Source: Sympetrum striolatum
Taxonomy: Eukaryota > Arthropoda > Insecta > Odonata > Libellulidae
Length of the DNA: 64,000 bases
Assembly (NCBI GenBank): GCA_947579665.1
Contig: OX388345.1
Span: 72,841,454-72,905,453 of the forward strand
Direction: 5' to 3'
Shown piece after piece: positions 1 to 11,760 of the stretch. Within the stretch, counting starts at the first letter, position 1. Every line of letters begins with the position of its first letter. The position numbers and the translations under genes are program-made. The notes under the pieces were generated by a model, which saw only the letters and a program-made list of their open reading frames with translations, made no database searches and was not told the DNA's origin.

Positions 1-3000
1 ATCCAGGGATTGTGGTAGTAGCTGTAATGCAGTAAAATAATTGGAGAATAAAACATCAATATGAGGTTATGTACAAGTTTTTGCGGGAGCGATTGTCTTT
101 TATACTAAGTACATTTTTTGCAATCAATTAATTTAGGGAATGGAATTCCATCAAATACCAGAGAATTAGCTTAATCTTAATCAAATGTTTCATTTATTTG
201 CTATATTATCGATACATTAATAGTACTTAAAAATTTCCGCTAACATTAAGGGCATTCCTCCAATTTGATATTCATACCCAGCCTTTAAGGTTTATTTATT
301 GACAGATAAATTTTTTTAGCGACAGAGGTATTGATACCACAGCTACATCATGTAAGTGACCGGTATAATCTAAGCTCTCACCCATACTGAACTAAAATAT
401 TTGTGCTTTCGCTTAAAGAGGAAAAGAATTTCATACCGAACAAAAATGCAACTTCTACTGTTTAAAATCTAATTTCTCCGACGTGATAGGGAATTCTTTT
501 CCTGCATAGATTTTGCTGAGATATGCCTAGAGTAAAAGAGATTCTCTGTATTTATTTAAAGGGCAAGTTCCGGTAAAAGGTTAAAGAATAACATGGAAAT
601 TTAAAAAATGGAGGAAATTTGAAGAATGGGAAAGACTAGCCAAACAGAAGTTTACTCTGATTCGACTTCACTTTCTGAACGAATTTTTGCGAAATCTTAA
701 CGAGTCTCTCTTAATGAAAGAAACCTATTTATGTAAGACCATACAATCACCACTCTTCTGGCAACATCATGGATTACATAACTGCTATACTAATCAAACG
801 ATTCAATTCACTATGGGGGCATAGTGATGACATCATAGCTTTGATGGGAAAATGAAGTTCAATGTATGACTTCAGTTGATCCAAAATGCAATGGGGATAA
901 CCTTTCCCATGCAGTTAGATCCTTTTTACACATACAGCCTCTCAACCAGGGTGCCTTGGAAAATAGCTATTTATAGCAGTTAAAACACACTTGAATATTA
1001 GAAGAAACGATAAACTTTTCAATGCACTAAACCGTTTGCCTTTAGATCTACATAAATAATTATTTCCTATAAGGCTTCTCAACGAGGTTTTCCTTTAAAA
1101 TGTTCAATTAATAGAGAAATATATTAATACTTAAGAATAGAAATCCCTGCGCAGGAATTGCGTGGAATATCGATATTACCTTAAAGGTCCATAGGGAAAA
1201 ATAAGGAGAGATGCTGTTCTAATCCAATATTTTCGGTACACATCGTAGATAAGACATCTTCCTAAGTGGATTTACTCAAAGATTTATAATTATATATATA
1301 TTAATTTATAAACCGATTATGGCCGAAAAAGGTAAATTTGTCCACACATATAACCGCGATGAGTGAATATAAATATTATAACAAGAAAATGAGGGTTATC
1401 GGGAGAGATTAAACTCTCAAATATTTATTACAAAAACGACTTTCGAATAATAAACGTTACCAAATTTGTTAAATACACATGACAAATATCTTTGAAACGT
1501 ACTCGTAGATAATTTATTTCCAATTATAATTCTGGTGGGTACAATTAAATTTTGTAACATTTCATATTTGCAATTCTATACCTTTCTATGACGGTCTGCT
1601 AGATTTAACACGTTAACACTTTCGAATGCTACATTCGGCTGGAAAATTAATTGCAGAGAGCTCGCTACATCATGTACTAGTTTAAAACTTTCTAAAGAGA
1701 AATGGAAATGACGACTTTAATGCCAAAGGCTCGAGGGCAGTAACAAGCCAAAGCATTCTAAGGAGCGTAGAGGTGCATCAATCACTTTTTGCGAGAATGT
1801 AAACATGACATGCCTCCGAGCATCAAAGAACATCGGTTTCTAGTGCGAAAAACATCTAAACAGCGAATTTTGAAGCTCGCAAGCAAATGTATTTTACACT
1901 ATTAATATGTAATTGACTCTTTTAGATTCATGCATTTTTCTTTAATTCGTCATTAATTTGTTGTAAAATTTGAGATATCTATTACAGTGATTACGGAATC
2001 AAAAATAAACCCCGACGGTCAGACTTTATAAACGCTGATTGAAATCAATCATCGAATTGCAGCTCATTAACAAAACAGAATCATAGGTGAGTATGAATAC
2101 TTTCTCAAAGGCGAAACATAAATAAAATGATAGCTTGGGGGACGTAGGAGATTTAAAATGTTTATAAATGTGAAATACAGCAAAACATAAGTAAAAATTA
2201 AAGTCTAACGTCATTTTCCATAGGCGGCGACAAAAATTACAAGACAGTTCAGCTTAAAAATGAATACGATAAAATGATAAATATTTTGGTCCCTGACAAC
2301 TCTCTCAGCAAAGCAATTGCAGCAGCTCATTGAATACTACTAACTAATTTATTTACATAATAACACATAGGAGGTTCTAGCGCATAGCGCAATATGAGCA
2401 TACTATTTAACTCTATCACTTGTGTTCTTAATTCTTGAGGAATCATTTTCTCTAATTTAAGCAGAATCATTCTTCCGAGAAAAATCACCATACGTAGATA
2501 TACTCCCAATCGTGATAGATTAGATTGGCGTATGGAATTATTTTCATCTGATAATCGTCCGTCGCGGTCCTTTCAAAAACGTGAGAGAATTTATGCAAAT
2601 GACAAAAAAAATCCACCGTCCGAATTACGTGACCTTCAAATGTTCAAACAATGGCCATCTGACGGCGAACCGTTCAAACGCGCTCTTGAGATGCCAAACG
2701 AACCCTAGGAACCCTATAATCTGACGAAAGTGCTTAAATTATCCCTGTGATTGCAGTTTACTCTCGATTCGCCAAGGAACGGCATTTCTAGAGTCCATAG
2801 TAGTTAAGGCAAAAGTTTCACCTATGCACGTCCTGTGAAAGTGGTTTCTAGATTGTAAGGAAGAGCTAGCTTTCACGATGTGAACGTGATTTCCGATAGA
2901 AACGAATAATATCGGATTCCAATTGATAACAGAGATTACTTTTCATCGTGATACACCAATCCTACGAAACGTTAACACGAAAAAAATTAAGAAAACGTTA

Positions 3001-3459
3001 GTACCTGCTGAAATTTTCTTTGATTTCCTGTCTACATAAATTTTGGGCAGCCGAATGAAACTATAGCTAGCGAAAATGAAACAATTTCCAGATGTAAGTC
3101 ATGAGATTAAAAGAATATTTCAATACTTACTCAGTAATCACTGATACTATCAACAAAACGATTTAGACGCAAAACTAGTCTCATTGTCATCAATAAGTAG
3201 TAGTAATCATAGAACGAAGAGAATCTTACAGTAAAGATACATTCCAGCAGAAGATTGATAACAGTGTTTACAAAACCGTAAAATTTGCATAGCAGGTGTT
3301 CAAAGTAATTTGCACAGCAGGCTAGGAAAGATTCAATTTTTACTATCCTTTAAGAATCTCTCAGCAATTAAAACATCTTGTCTCTATACGTTTCACTATA
3401 TTTCAAACTGATGTCAGAATAGCAGAGGGTTCTAATGATTTAATAAAAATATCTCTTAC
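1..3459. other. Unassigned intergenic or distal intronic DNA
   Basis: About 3.4 kb of AT-rich sequence without a reading frame I recognise. The longest frames are near 60 codons and look like chance. CpG dinucleotides are fairly frequent here, unlike in the neighbouring EEFSEC gene body. If the candidate exon just to the right is real, this stretch would be its downstream intron on the minus strand. I see no tRNA, rRNA or intact transposon. Confidence 0.5.
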
Positions 3460-3800
3460 CTTGTACAGAAGCCTTCTTTCTTCCTGCTTGATTGTGATGT
3501 GGTCCGTAATAAGTACCGGAGTAATCACAGTTTCTGGATCAACAGATTGCGAATAATCCTCGAATCACACTACGGGAGATCCTCAACATCAATCAGTACT
3601 TCACCTCCTTAACTCGGATGCCCAACTGTCGGACTAACGCAAGACACCACACGGCACGACCAGCATAATGAATACGCGCTCACACAATCCGGAAGGGGCG
3701 AATACCATGTCCATAATAGAAGAATGCCGGAAGAAAGACCATCCGTAAGAAAGCCCCGAAGACACGCCCAATACACTACTTGACAGCTCTACTCTCCATC
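3460..3800 (-). other. Candidate untranslated or short first exon, minus strand
   Basis: This is a GC- and CpG-richer island that ends, on the minus strand, in a strong splice donor (AAG followed by GTAAGAG at about 3459). A short open frame runs into the donor and ends ITIKQEERRLLYK. It contains IKQE, which fits a sumoylation consensus (hydrophobic-K-x-E), but an in-frame stop lies shortly upstream and no good start codon opens the frame. Several tiny upstream ATG frames are present. It could be the non-coding 5' exon of a gene to the left, a lncRNA exon, or chance. I do not recognise a protein. Confidence 0.22.
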
Positions 3801-5193
3801 CACACTCCTACTTTAAGGTGTTGGACTCACTTCTGAAAAAGATTAGAAAATCATTACACCGAAACTTTCGATTTAGGTTCGATAATACTAATTTTTATAG
3901 TATAAAGCGTACCGCCTAACGTCTCCTGTCCTACCTCACCACTGTTATCCTGAGCTATGGGCTCGTGCCGATACAATTTCGGGTAAGTTGGCAACTGAGG
4001 CGATTTGGAGCAAATAATTGTTCGATACTACAAATATTGCGCGTATAAAATGAGGCATGCTCGGCGCAATAACAAATAAACAAACTGCATGGTAACTATT
4101 CTGGGATTAAGTCACTGCAACATCGCGAAATATTCAGTGCGCAATTATGCCAGCAAAAACCGCAATAATTTGTCGGACGATTTCAAAAATCTAAATATAT
4201 GAGGAATCAAAAAAAAGTATCAGTAATTTTCAAATTATAAATGACTCATCAGGGGACGGTTAGTATAATAAGTGTTAGTAATACAAACAGAAATAAATTC
4301 AAAATGTCATCGAAAATTAAAATAGAGTTCACGAAGATCGATAGATATTAGTTAAGAATCAGCAATAACTGCATTTCATAATTAAAATAAAACAACCTGC
4401 AATTGTCCATATAATATACATTGGACTGTCACCAAATATTACAATTTTAACTAAATCGTAACGTATGACTATAGACTGGAGATATATGACAATCGATTAA
4501 CGTTATGAATAATAAAAGGTATTCAGTAATGCAATAATTCGTTAATACGCTTTCATGAAACAGAGTAACAATATTTGTATGCTCGCTATTCCTTTGAAAC
4601 CCTCTGTTGATGTTGTATTTTACCGTTTTGATATACAACTAGAATTTACCTCAGTTAAAGAAAGTACGTAATACACTGAGAATCAAGCTATTACGTTTAA
4701 GTACAGTCAGAAATACCGAACAGAGATGTACATACCAAATAAAGCCGCACGAGACAAATAATCCTTTCCTTGCGAGATTGAAGACGTTTACTGAAAATAT
4801 ACCATTTCAGAAATACAGGCGTGTCCTCTATCGGTCGTGGAGCAAGTGCATTCATAACATCTGAATAACGAAGGCGTGTTCTGTTTTGAAACTTGTTCGC
4901 ATATCATCTGCAATAACATTGCGGTATGGATGTGTAATAATTGCATGGCATTGTCTATAACCTGAATTATAGATAGATTTACTTCTAAAAAATCAAAAGC
5001 TGCATTGGTCAGCGGTTGTTAAACAGTGTACATTTGTATTAACCTCTTTAAAGAGTGAGTTCCCTGATTCTTTCAATTCGAACACTCATAATTTATATTT
5101 CTAAAGACATATTTCATCCACAAATACTGTTTTTGCTGCACACCCGCATTACATCGGACTTAAAGAAATATTTCCACATTTTCTAAAGCAACG
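3801..5193. other. EEFSEC upstream region
   Basis: This is the gap between the candidate minus-strand exon and the EEFSEC start codon. It should contain the EEFSEC promoter and 5' UTR, but I cannot point to a core promoter element with confidence. The sequence just before the ATG (AAAGCAACG) has A at -3, so the start context is acceptable. No repeats were recognised. Confidence 0.4.
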
Positions 5194-8100
5194 ATGCCCA
5201 ATTTACTCAATCTAAACGTCGGAGTGTTAGGTCATGTTGATAGTGGAAAAACTTCACTATCAAAGGCTCTTAGTACCATTGCAAGCACTGCTGCTTTTGA
5301 TAAAAATCCACAATCACAAGAAAGAGGCATAACTATTGATTTAGGATTTAGTAGTCTATGTGTAGATCCTCCAGACAATCTGAAGAACATATGTGATCAA
5401 CTACAGTTTACATTTGTTGATTGTCCTGGACATGCATCTTTGGTTAGAACCATCATCGGAGGTAAATATTCATCAATAATTTGTGTGATTACAAATTGGC
5501 TTCTTTTTCATGGTTTACTTCTTGCAGGTGCTCAGATTATTGATATAATGGTGTTAGTTCTGGATGTAACCAAAGGGATGCAAACACAAACAGCAGAATG
5601 CTTGATAATAGGAGAAGTAACATCTGAAAAAATGATTATTGTACTTAATAAGATAGACTTGCTTCCTCCTGCCAAGCAGGCTGCCACAATAGAGAAGGTA
5701 AGAAGCTTGTTGAGAAGCAAATTTTTCTTTACTTATTGCCTTGCTCTAGGTGTAATTCAATCAGTTTCTCCTACATTATAAAATATGATGATTTGTGATG
5801 AGGGATATTGATCAATCACAATAAAATCAAAATTGCAGATCTGCGCCATTTATGTTACCCATTCCTCTAAAATATTTTCTTCAATCCATTCCTGAAAAGT
5901 AATCTATGGCATCCTTTGGTTATCCTCTCTTTAAAAGAAATGCCTTACTGCTTCAGATGTTCGCAGTCATCTTAATGGTCATTTTCTTTTAGTAAGATGC
6001 GTCCAATTTTCCATTATTACTTTAAAATTTGATTCAATCGAAGAAAATAATCGCTTTAAGATTTTCATCACTCTGATTGTTTTATTTTTAGTATTTGTAA
6101 GTCCATTAAAAAAATTTCCTTGTCTCAGCATTCATCAGAATTGTTTCAAATGAGTGTGGTCTATTTGTGTGTATTAGTGTTTATATTCACTCATCCAAAT
6201 AATTGTTATATATACATATGACATGCAAAATGATATCGTTTCACTAATTAGTTAAAAAATAGAAAATTTAAATGAATAAATAGGATTTTGATAAACTTAA
6301 TGTTAAAGGTAGCAGTCACAAGTTTAAGTTTAATTCATGATTGCCGTAGAAAGCATGATTTAAATAAACCTTTCAAGTTCAAAGAACGTAAAAGACGTAA
6401 GACTATGAGGAGGAGCATTATGAAAAAATTACTTAGATTATGACATACATTACCAAACAGGTGCAATTTGTTTCACTCTGGAAAGTAATCATGATTCAGC
6501 TTTGTTCCATGGGAGGGTAATACGGGTTTTCTTTAGCAAAACAAGCATAAATGTTGATACTAGGAAGGGTCATTACAACATGGATAATAGCATTTTGTAA
6601 AAGGTGTTGCTAGTTTTAGAGCAAATATAGTTCCTTTGTGTACAAGGTGTTGTTAGTTTTAGAGCAAATATAGTTCTTAATGCTCTTTTCTATATAAAAA
6701 CATGAGGGTAAAAAATCAGTATTTGTTTTAGTTGATACCTACCCAAAATGACCATCAACTTCTCAATGTTCAAATGTTCCTCCTAAAAGCTTAATTTTTA
6801 TTATGCTCTGACTAACATTTTTGGTGTCTTTGCTGTTTTCATTTAGTTTCCTAATACAGTCAATCATACTTTTTTCCTCAATTCTGACAGATGAAAAAGA
6901 AAATGCAGTTGACCCTAAAGAGCACCAAATTTTCCAATGCCCCAATCGTGTGTACCGCTGCCAAGCCTGGTGGACCAGAAAGTAACCCTAGCACAGAGCC
7001 AATGGGTCAGTAGCTATGCTAATTATTCATCAAATACCGTAAAAATTTATCCTATTCTGATTTTATCTGTTACCTCTGTTCAAAATCTTCAATATCTAAA
7101 TCAGTTGTCTTCCACAATTACCTTTTCTGCAGGTGTTCAAGAATTGATAGACACTTTGAAGAACATGGCCTACCAACCAAATAGAAAAATTGATGCTCCG
7201 TTTGTTTTTTCCATTGATCATTGCTTCAGCATCAGAGGTCAAGGAACAGTGATGACTGGAACCATATTACAAGGATCTGTGAATACAAACGATGTAAGTT
7301 TTTCTTCTCGTCTTGTCTTTTTCTCAACAAATATTTTGAATTACACAAGTCTTCATGAAAATATACTTACTTGAAAGAGGGTAATCTGACTTTGACTCCC
7401 AGTCATGTGTAAGCTATTATTTTGTTCAATTTCTCTGTGAGTTAAGATACAAGAATTTTTCTGCTTCTTCTTCTGTTTCAACCCTTGAGTTGGTTGGCAG
7501 CAGACCTCCATTCATCTCTTTTCTCAGCTTTCTGTTTCAGTTTGTAGTATGTTTGGCATATCTTTCATGATTTGGCTGACATAGTCGAGTTGGGATCTTC
7601 CTCTACAATTTGTACACTCAAATTTTCCTTCCATTATTCTTTTAACTTGACTATTGTGTCATAGTAAATGTCCAGTAAGTTTAACTCTCCTTTTTCTAAT
7701 GATTCTTATACTTCTTTCTTCTTCTTGAGCTTTTTCAAAGATTTCTTTATTTGTTTTCCTTTCCATCCAGCTTACTTTCAGCATTCTTCTGTAACACCAT
7801 GCTTTAAAGGCAGTCTTTTCATTTCACTCTCCCCTATAGTCCAAGATTCACTTCCATATTATTATTATTTTTTTATTATTATTTTTACAATATCACTGCA
7901 AGTAGGTAAATAGCCAGTTGGCAGTGCCGCTAGTCATACAATAATGCCAACTACTTGCATTAACAACATTAAATTATAAAAAAATCATAAGATAGTAGAA
8001 AGTGGAAAAGTCACAACCCAAGCTAAACATCATAGTATGTGTGACAAAACAACAATTCACTTTTCCATAGCAGATATAACAAACAATATAAGTCTTAATG

Positions 8101-11100
8101 CCTAATTTTATTTAAGATTTTCTTAAACTTTTTCTCAGTATCAAGAAAGGGATTGAAAACTTCTTCAGGTAATAAATTCCACTCTGCTATAGTTCTATTC
8201 ATAAAAGAAAATTTTCCAACATCTTTTCTTTTTGTGTATGCACGTACTTTGTAGTCATGATCATTTTTTCCTAGGTAATGTGGATCATTTAGTTTAGATG
8301 ATAGTTCATTCCACCCAGGTTCATCCATGTAAGCACGATAAAAGCATGATAATCTATTTATTTTTCTTCTTTTCTCCAAAGTTTTCCATCCAAGCTCCCT
8401 CAACATTATAGCTCAACACTCCAAACCTAGTTCTTCATAAAGATTTTCCTTGTCTCCAAACTAATGAATTTTAATGTTAGTAAAGTTTTCTTTTTATTGA
8501 ATGCAAGTTTTGCTTGGTTAATTCTGTATTTCATATCTCTTGTACTTCTTCCATCCCACGTGATTTTACTTCCCAGATAGTTAAATTCTTTCACTTGTTG
8601 AAGGGTAACATTTTTTAATTTTACATTTGCTCTTACGTTTTCACTTTTATCGCAGGTTAGAATCTTTGTCTTAAGTTTGTTTAACAAGGCTTTACACACA
8701 AAGATTTACCTTTCCTACTTTCCTACATTTTAAGCATCAACAGAGGAAATGGGTCAAATATTAAGAGGAGAGGGATGGCTAACGAGAGAAATTTAGGGTA
8801 GAAAACAAGGGAAAAAACAGAAGTAAAGGCAAATGCAGAATTAGTTAGATCAGTGGTTCCCAAACTTTCCGGCCTGTCAACCCCTTGAAAGAGGAAAATA
8901 ACTCAGGGACCCCTTCTCAGTTTTGGCATGAACCAAACAATAATATTACAAACTCATATATTTATTGTTATTTAATTCAAAGGGAAAGAATATTAGTTTA
9001 AGACATTTGCACAGAAAAATAAATTTCACTAACAAAATTTTAATTTAATTGTCAAACACAATGTGATATTTAATGTGAATTATATATTTTTTTAAAGCAT
9101 CTGCTGTCCCCCTAAAATATTGACGCAGAACCCTTTGGGTCCGCGGACCACACTCTGAGTTAAATGACATTACGGGCAGGCTAAACTACCAAGAAAAAAA
9201 AGAACTTGGATTGAATTGGGAATTTTAAGGCACATGAACCTTCCAAAAGGTAGAACATTCATGCATATATGTAATTCCTAGCATTAATCTTCCAGATGGT
9301 GGAGATTCCGTCCCTGCGTATCACGAAAAAGGTCAAGTCCATGCAGATGTTTCACCGTCCAGTGGAAAGAGCAGTGGAAGGCGACAGACTCGGCATCTGT
9401 GTCACTCAGTTCGATCCAAAGCTGTTAGAACGAGGAATTGGGTGCAGTCCTGGTTACATCCCTATCATAAATGCAGCAATTCTTCCCGTACAGAGGATAG
9501 CTCACTTTCGGCACAAAATATGCACACGATCTAAATTTCACATAAGTCTCGGCCATGAAACTGTGATGGCTCAGGTTTCTTTTTTCAAAGAACTAAAAGA
9601 AGATACCTCAGATGGGGCAAGTTTTAACTTTGATAGAGAATATGAGTATGTCGAGGAGCTGACTGCTGAAGAAGCTTCCTCCAAGGAAGAGAATAAAGAA
9701 AATGTTTCCAAACTCAAACTGAAAATCTATGCCCTCCTGGAATTTGAGTATCCAATACCTGCAGTCCCTGGAAGTTTGGTGATTGGTTCGAGGCTTGATG
9801 GCGACATTTATGCAAACCTATGCAGGCTTGCATTCTGGGGCAGGCTTGTGCATGGCATCGAAGAGAAGGATTATCACGCAAGTGTGCTGCCAAAACTGCA
9901 GGTGTACAAAAATAAACAGAAAAGTGGAGTTATTGAGAGGGTCTCGAATGAAATGGAAGTTATCGGGCGAAATATGTTGAAGAAAGAAAGTAACATACAG
10001 ATTTTTGTTGGACTGAAAGTGAAACTGTCAACTGGAGAGGATGGAATCATCGATGGATCTTTTGGGCAAAGCGGAAAAGTGAAGATACGCATTCCAGGTA
10101 TTACCACTAATTTTTCTGTTTGTCGTGCTTGTATTATTGTTGTATTCCAAATCATATAGTTTCCATGGCTCATTCACATGATAAATCAAACTTTATGGCT
10201 TTCATATCCACCCTATCTTTATTTTAAATGTAAAGAGAAGAAATATTTTTTTCATGCTTAGCCACTTGCCCTTTATGGGTGAAGTCCCATTAACTTGTCA
10301 GGGGGTACTTCACCGAGGCAACAGCAACAACAAACACACAATCATTCCCTGATTGGAAAGCTTCGATCAGCCGGGATATGAACCCAGGACCTTGGGGTTT
10401 GGAGTGATAACGTAGATGGAATGCTGTCAACTCTGCCTCCAAGGCTGGTTGTGGTGTGATGTGTGTTGAAATATTTTGGCTTTTTCATAATGAACCTTCA
10501 TTTAAGTATGAACAGTCGAAAAAATTTTCATACATAATTATCTCTATCTATCTTGTAAAAAATCCATGGTATATAATTTTTTACAAGTTAATAAGTACCA
10601 CAAAATTAACCCTGAATTGGTATCGTCTATCTATCTTTCTTATCTAATAAATAGTTGGAAAGATTTTATCTTTCAGATATAGCACGGCTCACTGAGAGCT
10701 CACAGCACTCCATTGTGGTCTAGCTCATTTCATCGTGAAGTATTCTTTCAAGAACTAAATACAAAGACATTAACTTTGTGGCATATTTTTCATGTTTGCT
10801 ATGATATTCCAAAAGATTATTTGTTTTGCCTGAAGCAATTAAATCATCCTATCATCATCATGGCATCCTAATTTCATTGAACATAAAATTTTTTTTACTC
10901 TCATATTCCTGAATATATACAGTACTTAAACTCTATAATGGGCTCTTAATCATGTGTTAACTTGAATAACTTTCCTTAAGTTGTTGGTTTATCTGATAAA
11001 AAGTTATTTCTTGTTTATTAAAAGGTTAGATAGATCCTTGCATCTTATTTAGTCATTATGCAAATTTTGGTAGACCCTTATAGTTAATTCACAATGAGGT

Positions 11101-11760
11101 GACAATTATCTGAAAGATGTTATTCAACATAATTTATTATGTAAGGAAAGAGATTGGAAAATGGCAGTTAATGAATTATGAAGTTTGAATTATGAGGTTT
11201 ATGAAGTCTCCAAAAACCATCTTTGTATGTGTTCCATAATTGTGTTGTAACAGATTCCAGAAAAACCAGAAGGGCCTGGATTACTCACCTTTTTGGCAGT
11301 TGGTGCTTCTCAGAAGATCAGTAATCCAGAATCTGTAACAACGTGATAAGGAATACTGACATAGATGTCTTTTGGAGAGTTTTCAAACCCCTAATGATTT
11401 ATAATTTCCTTTATCTTGAGGCAAAGGTTAAAAAAGGATATAATTTATTCCCAGATTTAAATATGATTTTCTGTTCAGTAGAGTAATGGATTCCTTACTT
11501 TACTAATAACTCGTACCTGATAAGTGAACCCTAATGCAAACGTGTACTTGATTAGTTCCTGTTCGGGTTGTAATAGAGCACTCATTGGTATGAATTTCTC
11601 CTCAGAGGGACTTAATGAATCAACGCTTCAGAGGTTATCAGCTTCATCCAAGAAGAAGGGTAAGCAGCAACCTGCAGCTCCTTCTGAAAATGATCCTGTT
11701 ACTTTTACACTGGATTTCAAGAGATACATATACGATGTAAATAAAAGAATAAAACAGTAG
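5194..11760 (+). CDS. EEFSEC: Selenocysteine-specific elongation factor (eEFSec / mSelB), six coding exons
   Basis: EEFSEC is the GTPase that carries Sec-tRNA(Sec) to the ribosome and, with SBP2 and the SECIS element, recodes UGA as selenocysteine. My exons are 5194-5461, 5528-5697, 6891-7005, 7133-7293, 9296-10097 and 11606-11760. All introns are GT-AG, phases agree throughout, and the product is 556 aa (human about 596). G1 GHVDSGKT is at residues 13-20, G2 RGIT at 44-47, G3 DCPGH at 76-80, G4 NKID at 130-133 and G5 TAAK at 168-171. The next stretches, DHCFSIRGQGTVMTGTI and KKVKSMQMFH, are typical of domain II. Exon 5 continues with GDRLGICVTQFDPKLLERG and IGSRLD, and exon 6 ends with LDFKRYIYDVNKRIK of the C-terminal domain IV. 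The start is chosen because NLNVGVLGH follows at the usual distance. Intron 3 uses a slightly unusual GTCAGT donor. There are no internal stops, so the gene looks functional. Confidence 0.95.
6601..6676. repeat. 33-bp direct duplication in EEFSEC intron 2
   Basis: Two nearly identical 33-bp copies (6601-6633 and 6644-6676) start 43 bp apart and differ at one position. They are a simple local duplication within the 1.2-kb intron 5698-6890. The rest of that intron shows nothing I recognise. Confidence 0.8.
7383..7862 (-). mobile_element. RTE-type non-LTR retrotransposon fragment, reverse-transcriptase C-terminal part
   Basis: Read on the minus strand, the translation gives pieces such as SESWTIGESEMKRL, WCYRRMLKVSW and RRVKLTGHLL. 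This order is typical of the C-terminal end of RTE-like LINE polyproteins. Stops and frame changes interrupt it, so it is a dead fragment. It lies antisense in EEFSEC intron 4 (7294-9295). Confidence 0.65.
8095..8406 (-). mobile_element. LINE 3' ORF end (LGW..RR..RL family), decayed
   Basis: A 103-codon minus-strand frame contains LGWKTLEKRRKINRLSCFY followed by GKFSFMNRTIAEWNLLP and a stop. This is the conserved tail found after the reverse transcriptase of several arthropod non-LTR families (CR1/L2/Jockey-like). Only the C-terminal tail survives, and no upstream RT palm motifs are attached. It sits antisense inside EEFSEC intron 4. Confidence 0.65.
8427..8699 (-). mobile_element. RTE-like LINE reverse-transcriptase fragment
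   Basis: The minus-strand frame contains EFNYLGSKITWDGR and INQAKLAFNKKKTLLT, then ISLETRK. This is the well-known FxYLGSxI-(K)xRIxxAKxAF segment downstream of the RT catalytic core. It is truncated at both sides and its frame does not continue into the neighbouring LINE tail, so it is probably a separate insertion. Confidence 0.7.
8745..9268 (+). mobile_element. LINE 3' end, plus strand, split by a hAT MITE
   Basis: The left part (8745-8850) translates to KHQQRKWVK-like sequence. The right part (about 9166-9268) ends in HMNLPKGRTFMH. Both halves match the C-terminal segment seen again at 32054-32365 (-) and 44395-44650 (+), so this is one LINE tail into which the 307-bp hAT element at 8851-9157 inserted. 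The frames are broken. The LINE end lies only about 27 bp before the EEFSEC exon 5 splice acceptor. Confidence 0.7.
8851..9157. mobile_element. hAT (Charlie-like) non-autonomous element with target-site duplication
   Basis: It begins CAGTGGTTCCCAAAC and ends GGACCACACTCTG, which are hAT-type termini of the Charlie style. It is flanked by 8-bp duplications AGTTAGAT (8843-8850) and AGTTAAAT (9158-9165), with 7 of 8 matching. At 307 bp it is too short to encode a transposase. It interrupts an older LINE tail, which orders the two insertions. Confidence 0.75.
10258..10446 (-). mobile_element. tRNA-derived SINE-like element
   Basis: On the minus strand a tRNA-like head includes a B-box-like GGTTCATATCC around 10374-10390. 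It is followed by a unique body and the phrase for a short imperfect hairpin (GGTGAAGT/ACTTCACC). It lies in EEFSEC intron 5 (10098-11605). The A box is poor and no clean target duplication was found, so the ends are approximate. Confidence 0.5.

Noticed and set aside
5194..5781. A single 195-codon EEFSEC-like frame
   Set aside because: It reads through the 66-nt intron 5462-5527 and past the donor at 5698. The inserted 22 residues and the tail after AATIEK do not fit the family, so it is not one exon.
6937..7374. A 145-codon frame starting at 6937
   Set aside because: Its first half is exon 3 and intron 3 read in the wrong phase. Only the part after 7133 is real coding sequence (EEFSEC exon 4).
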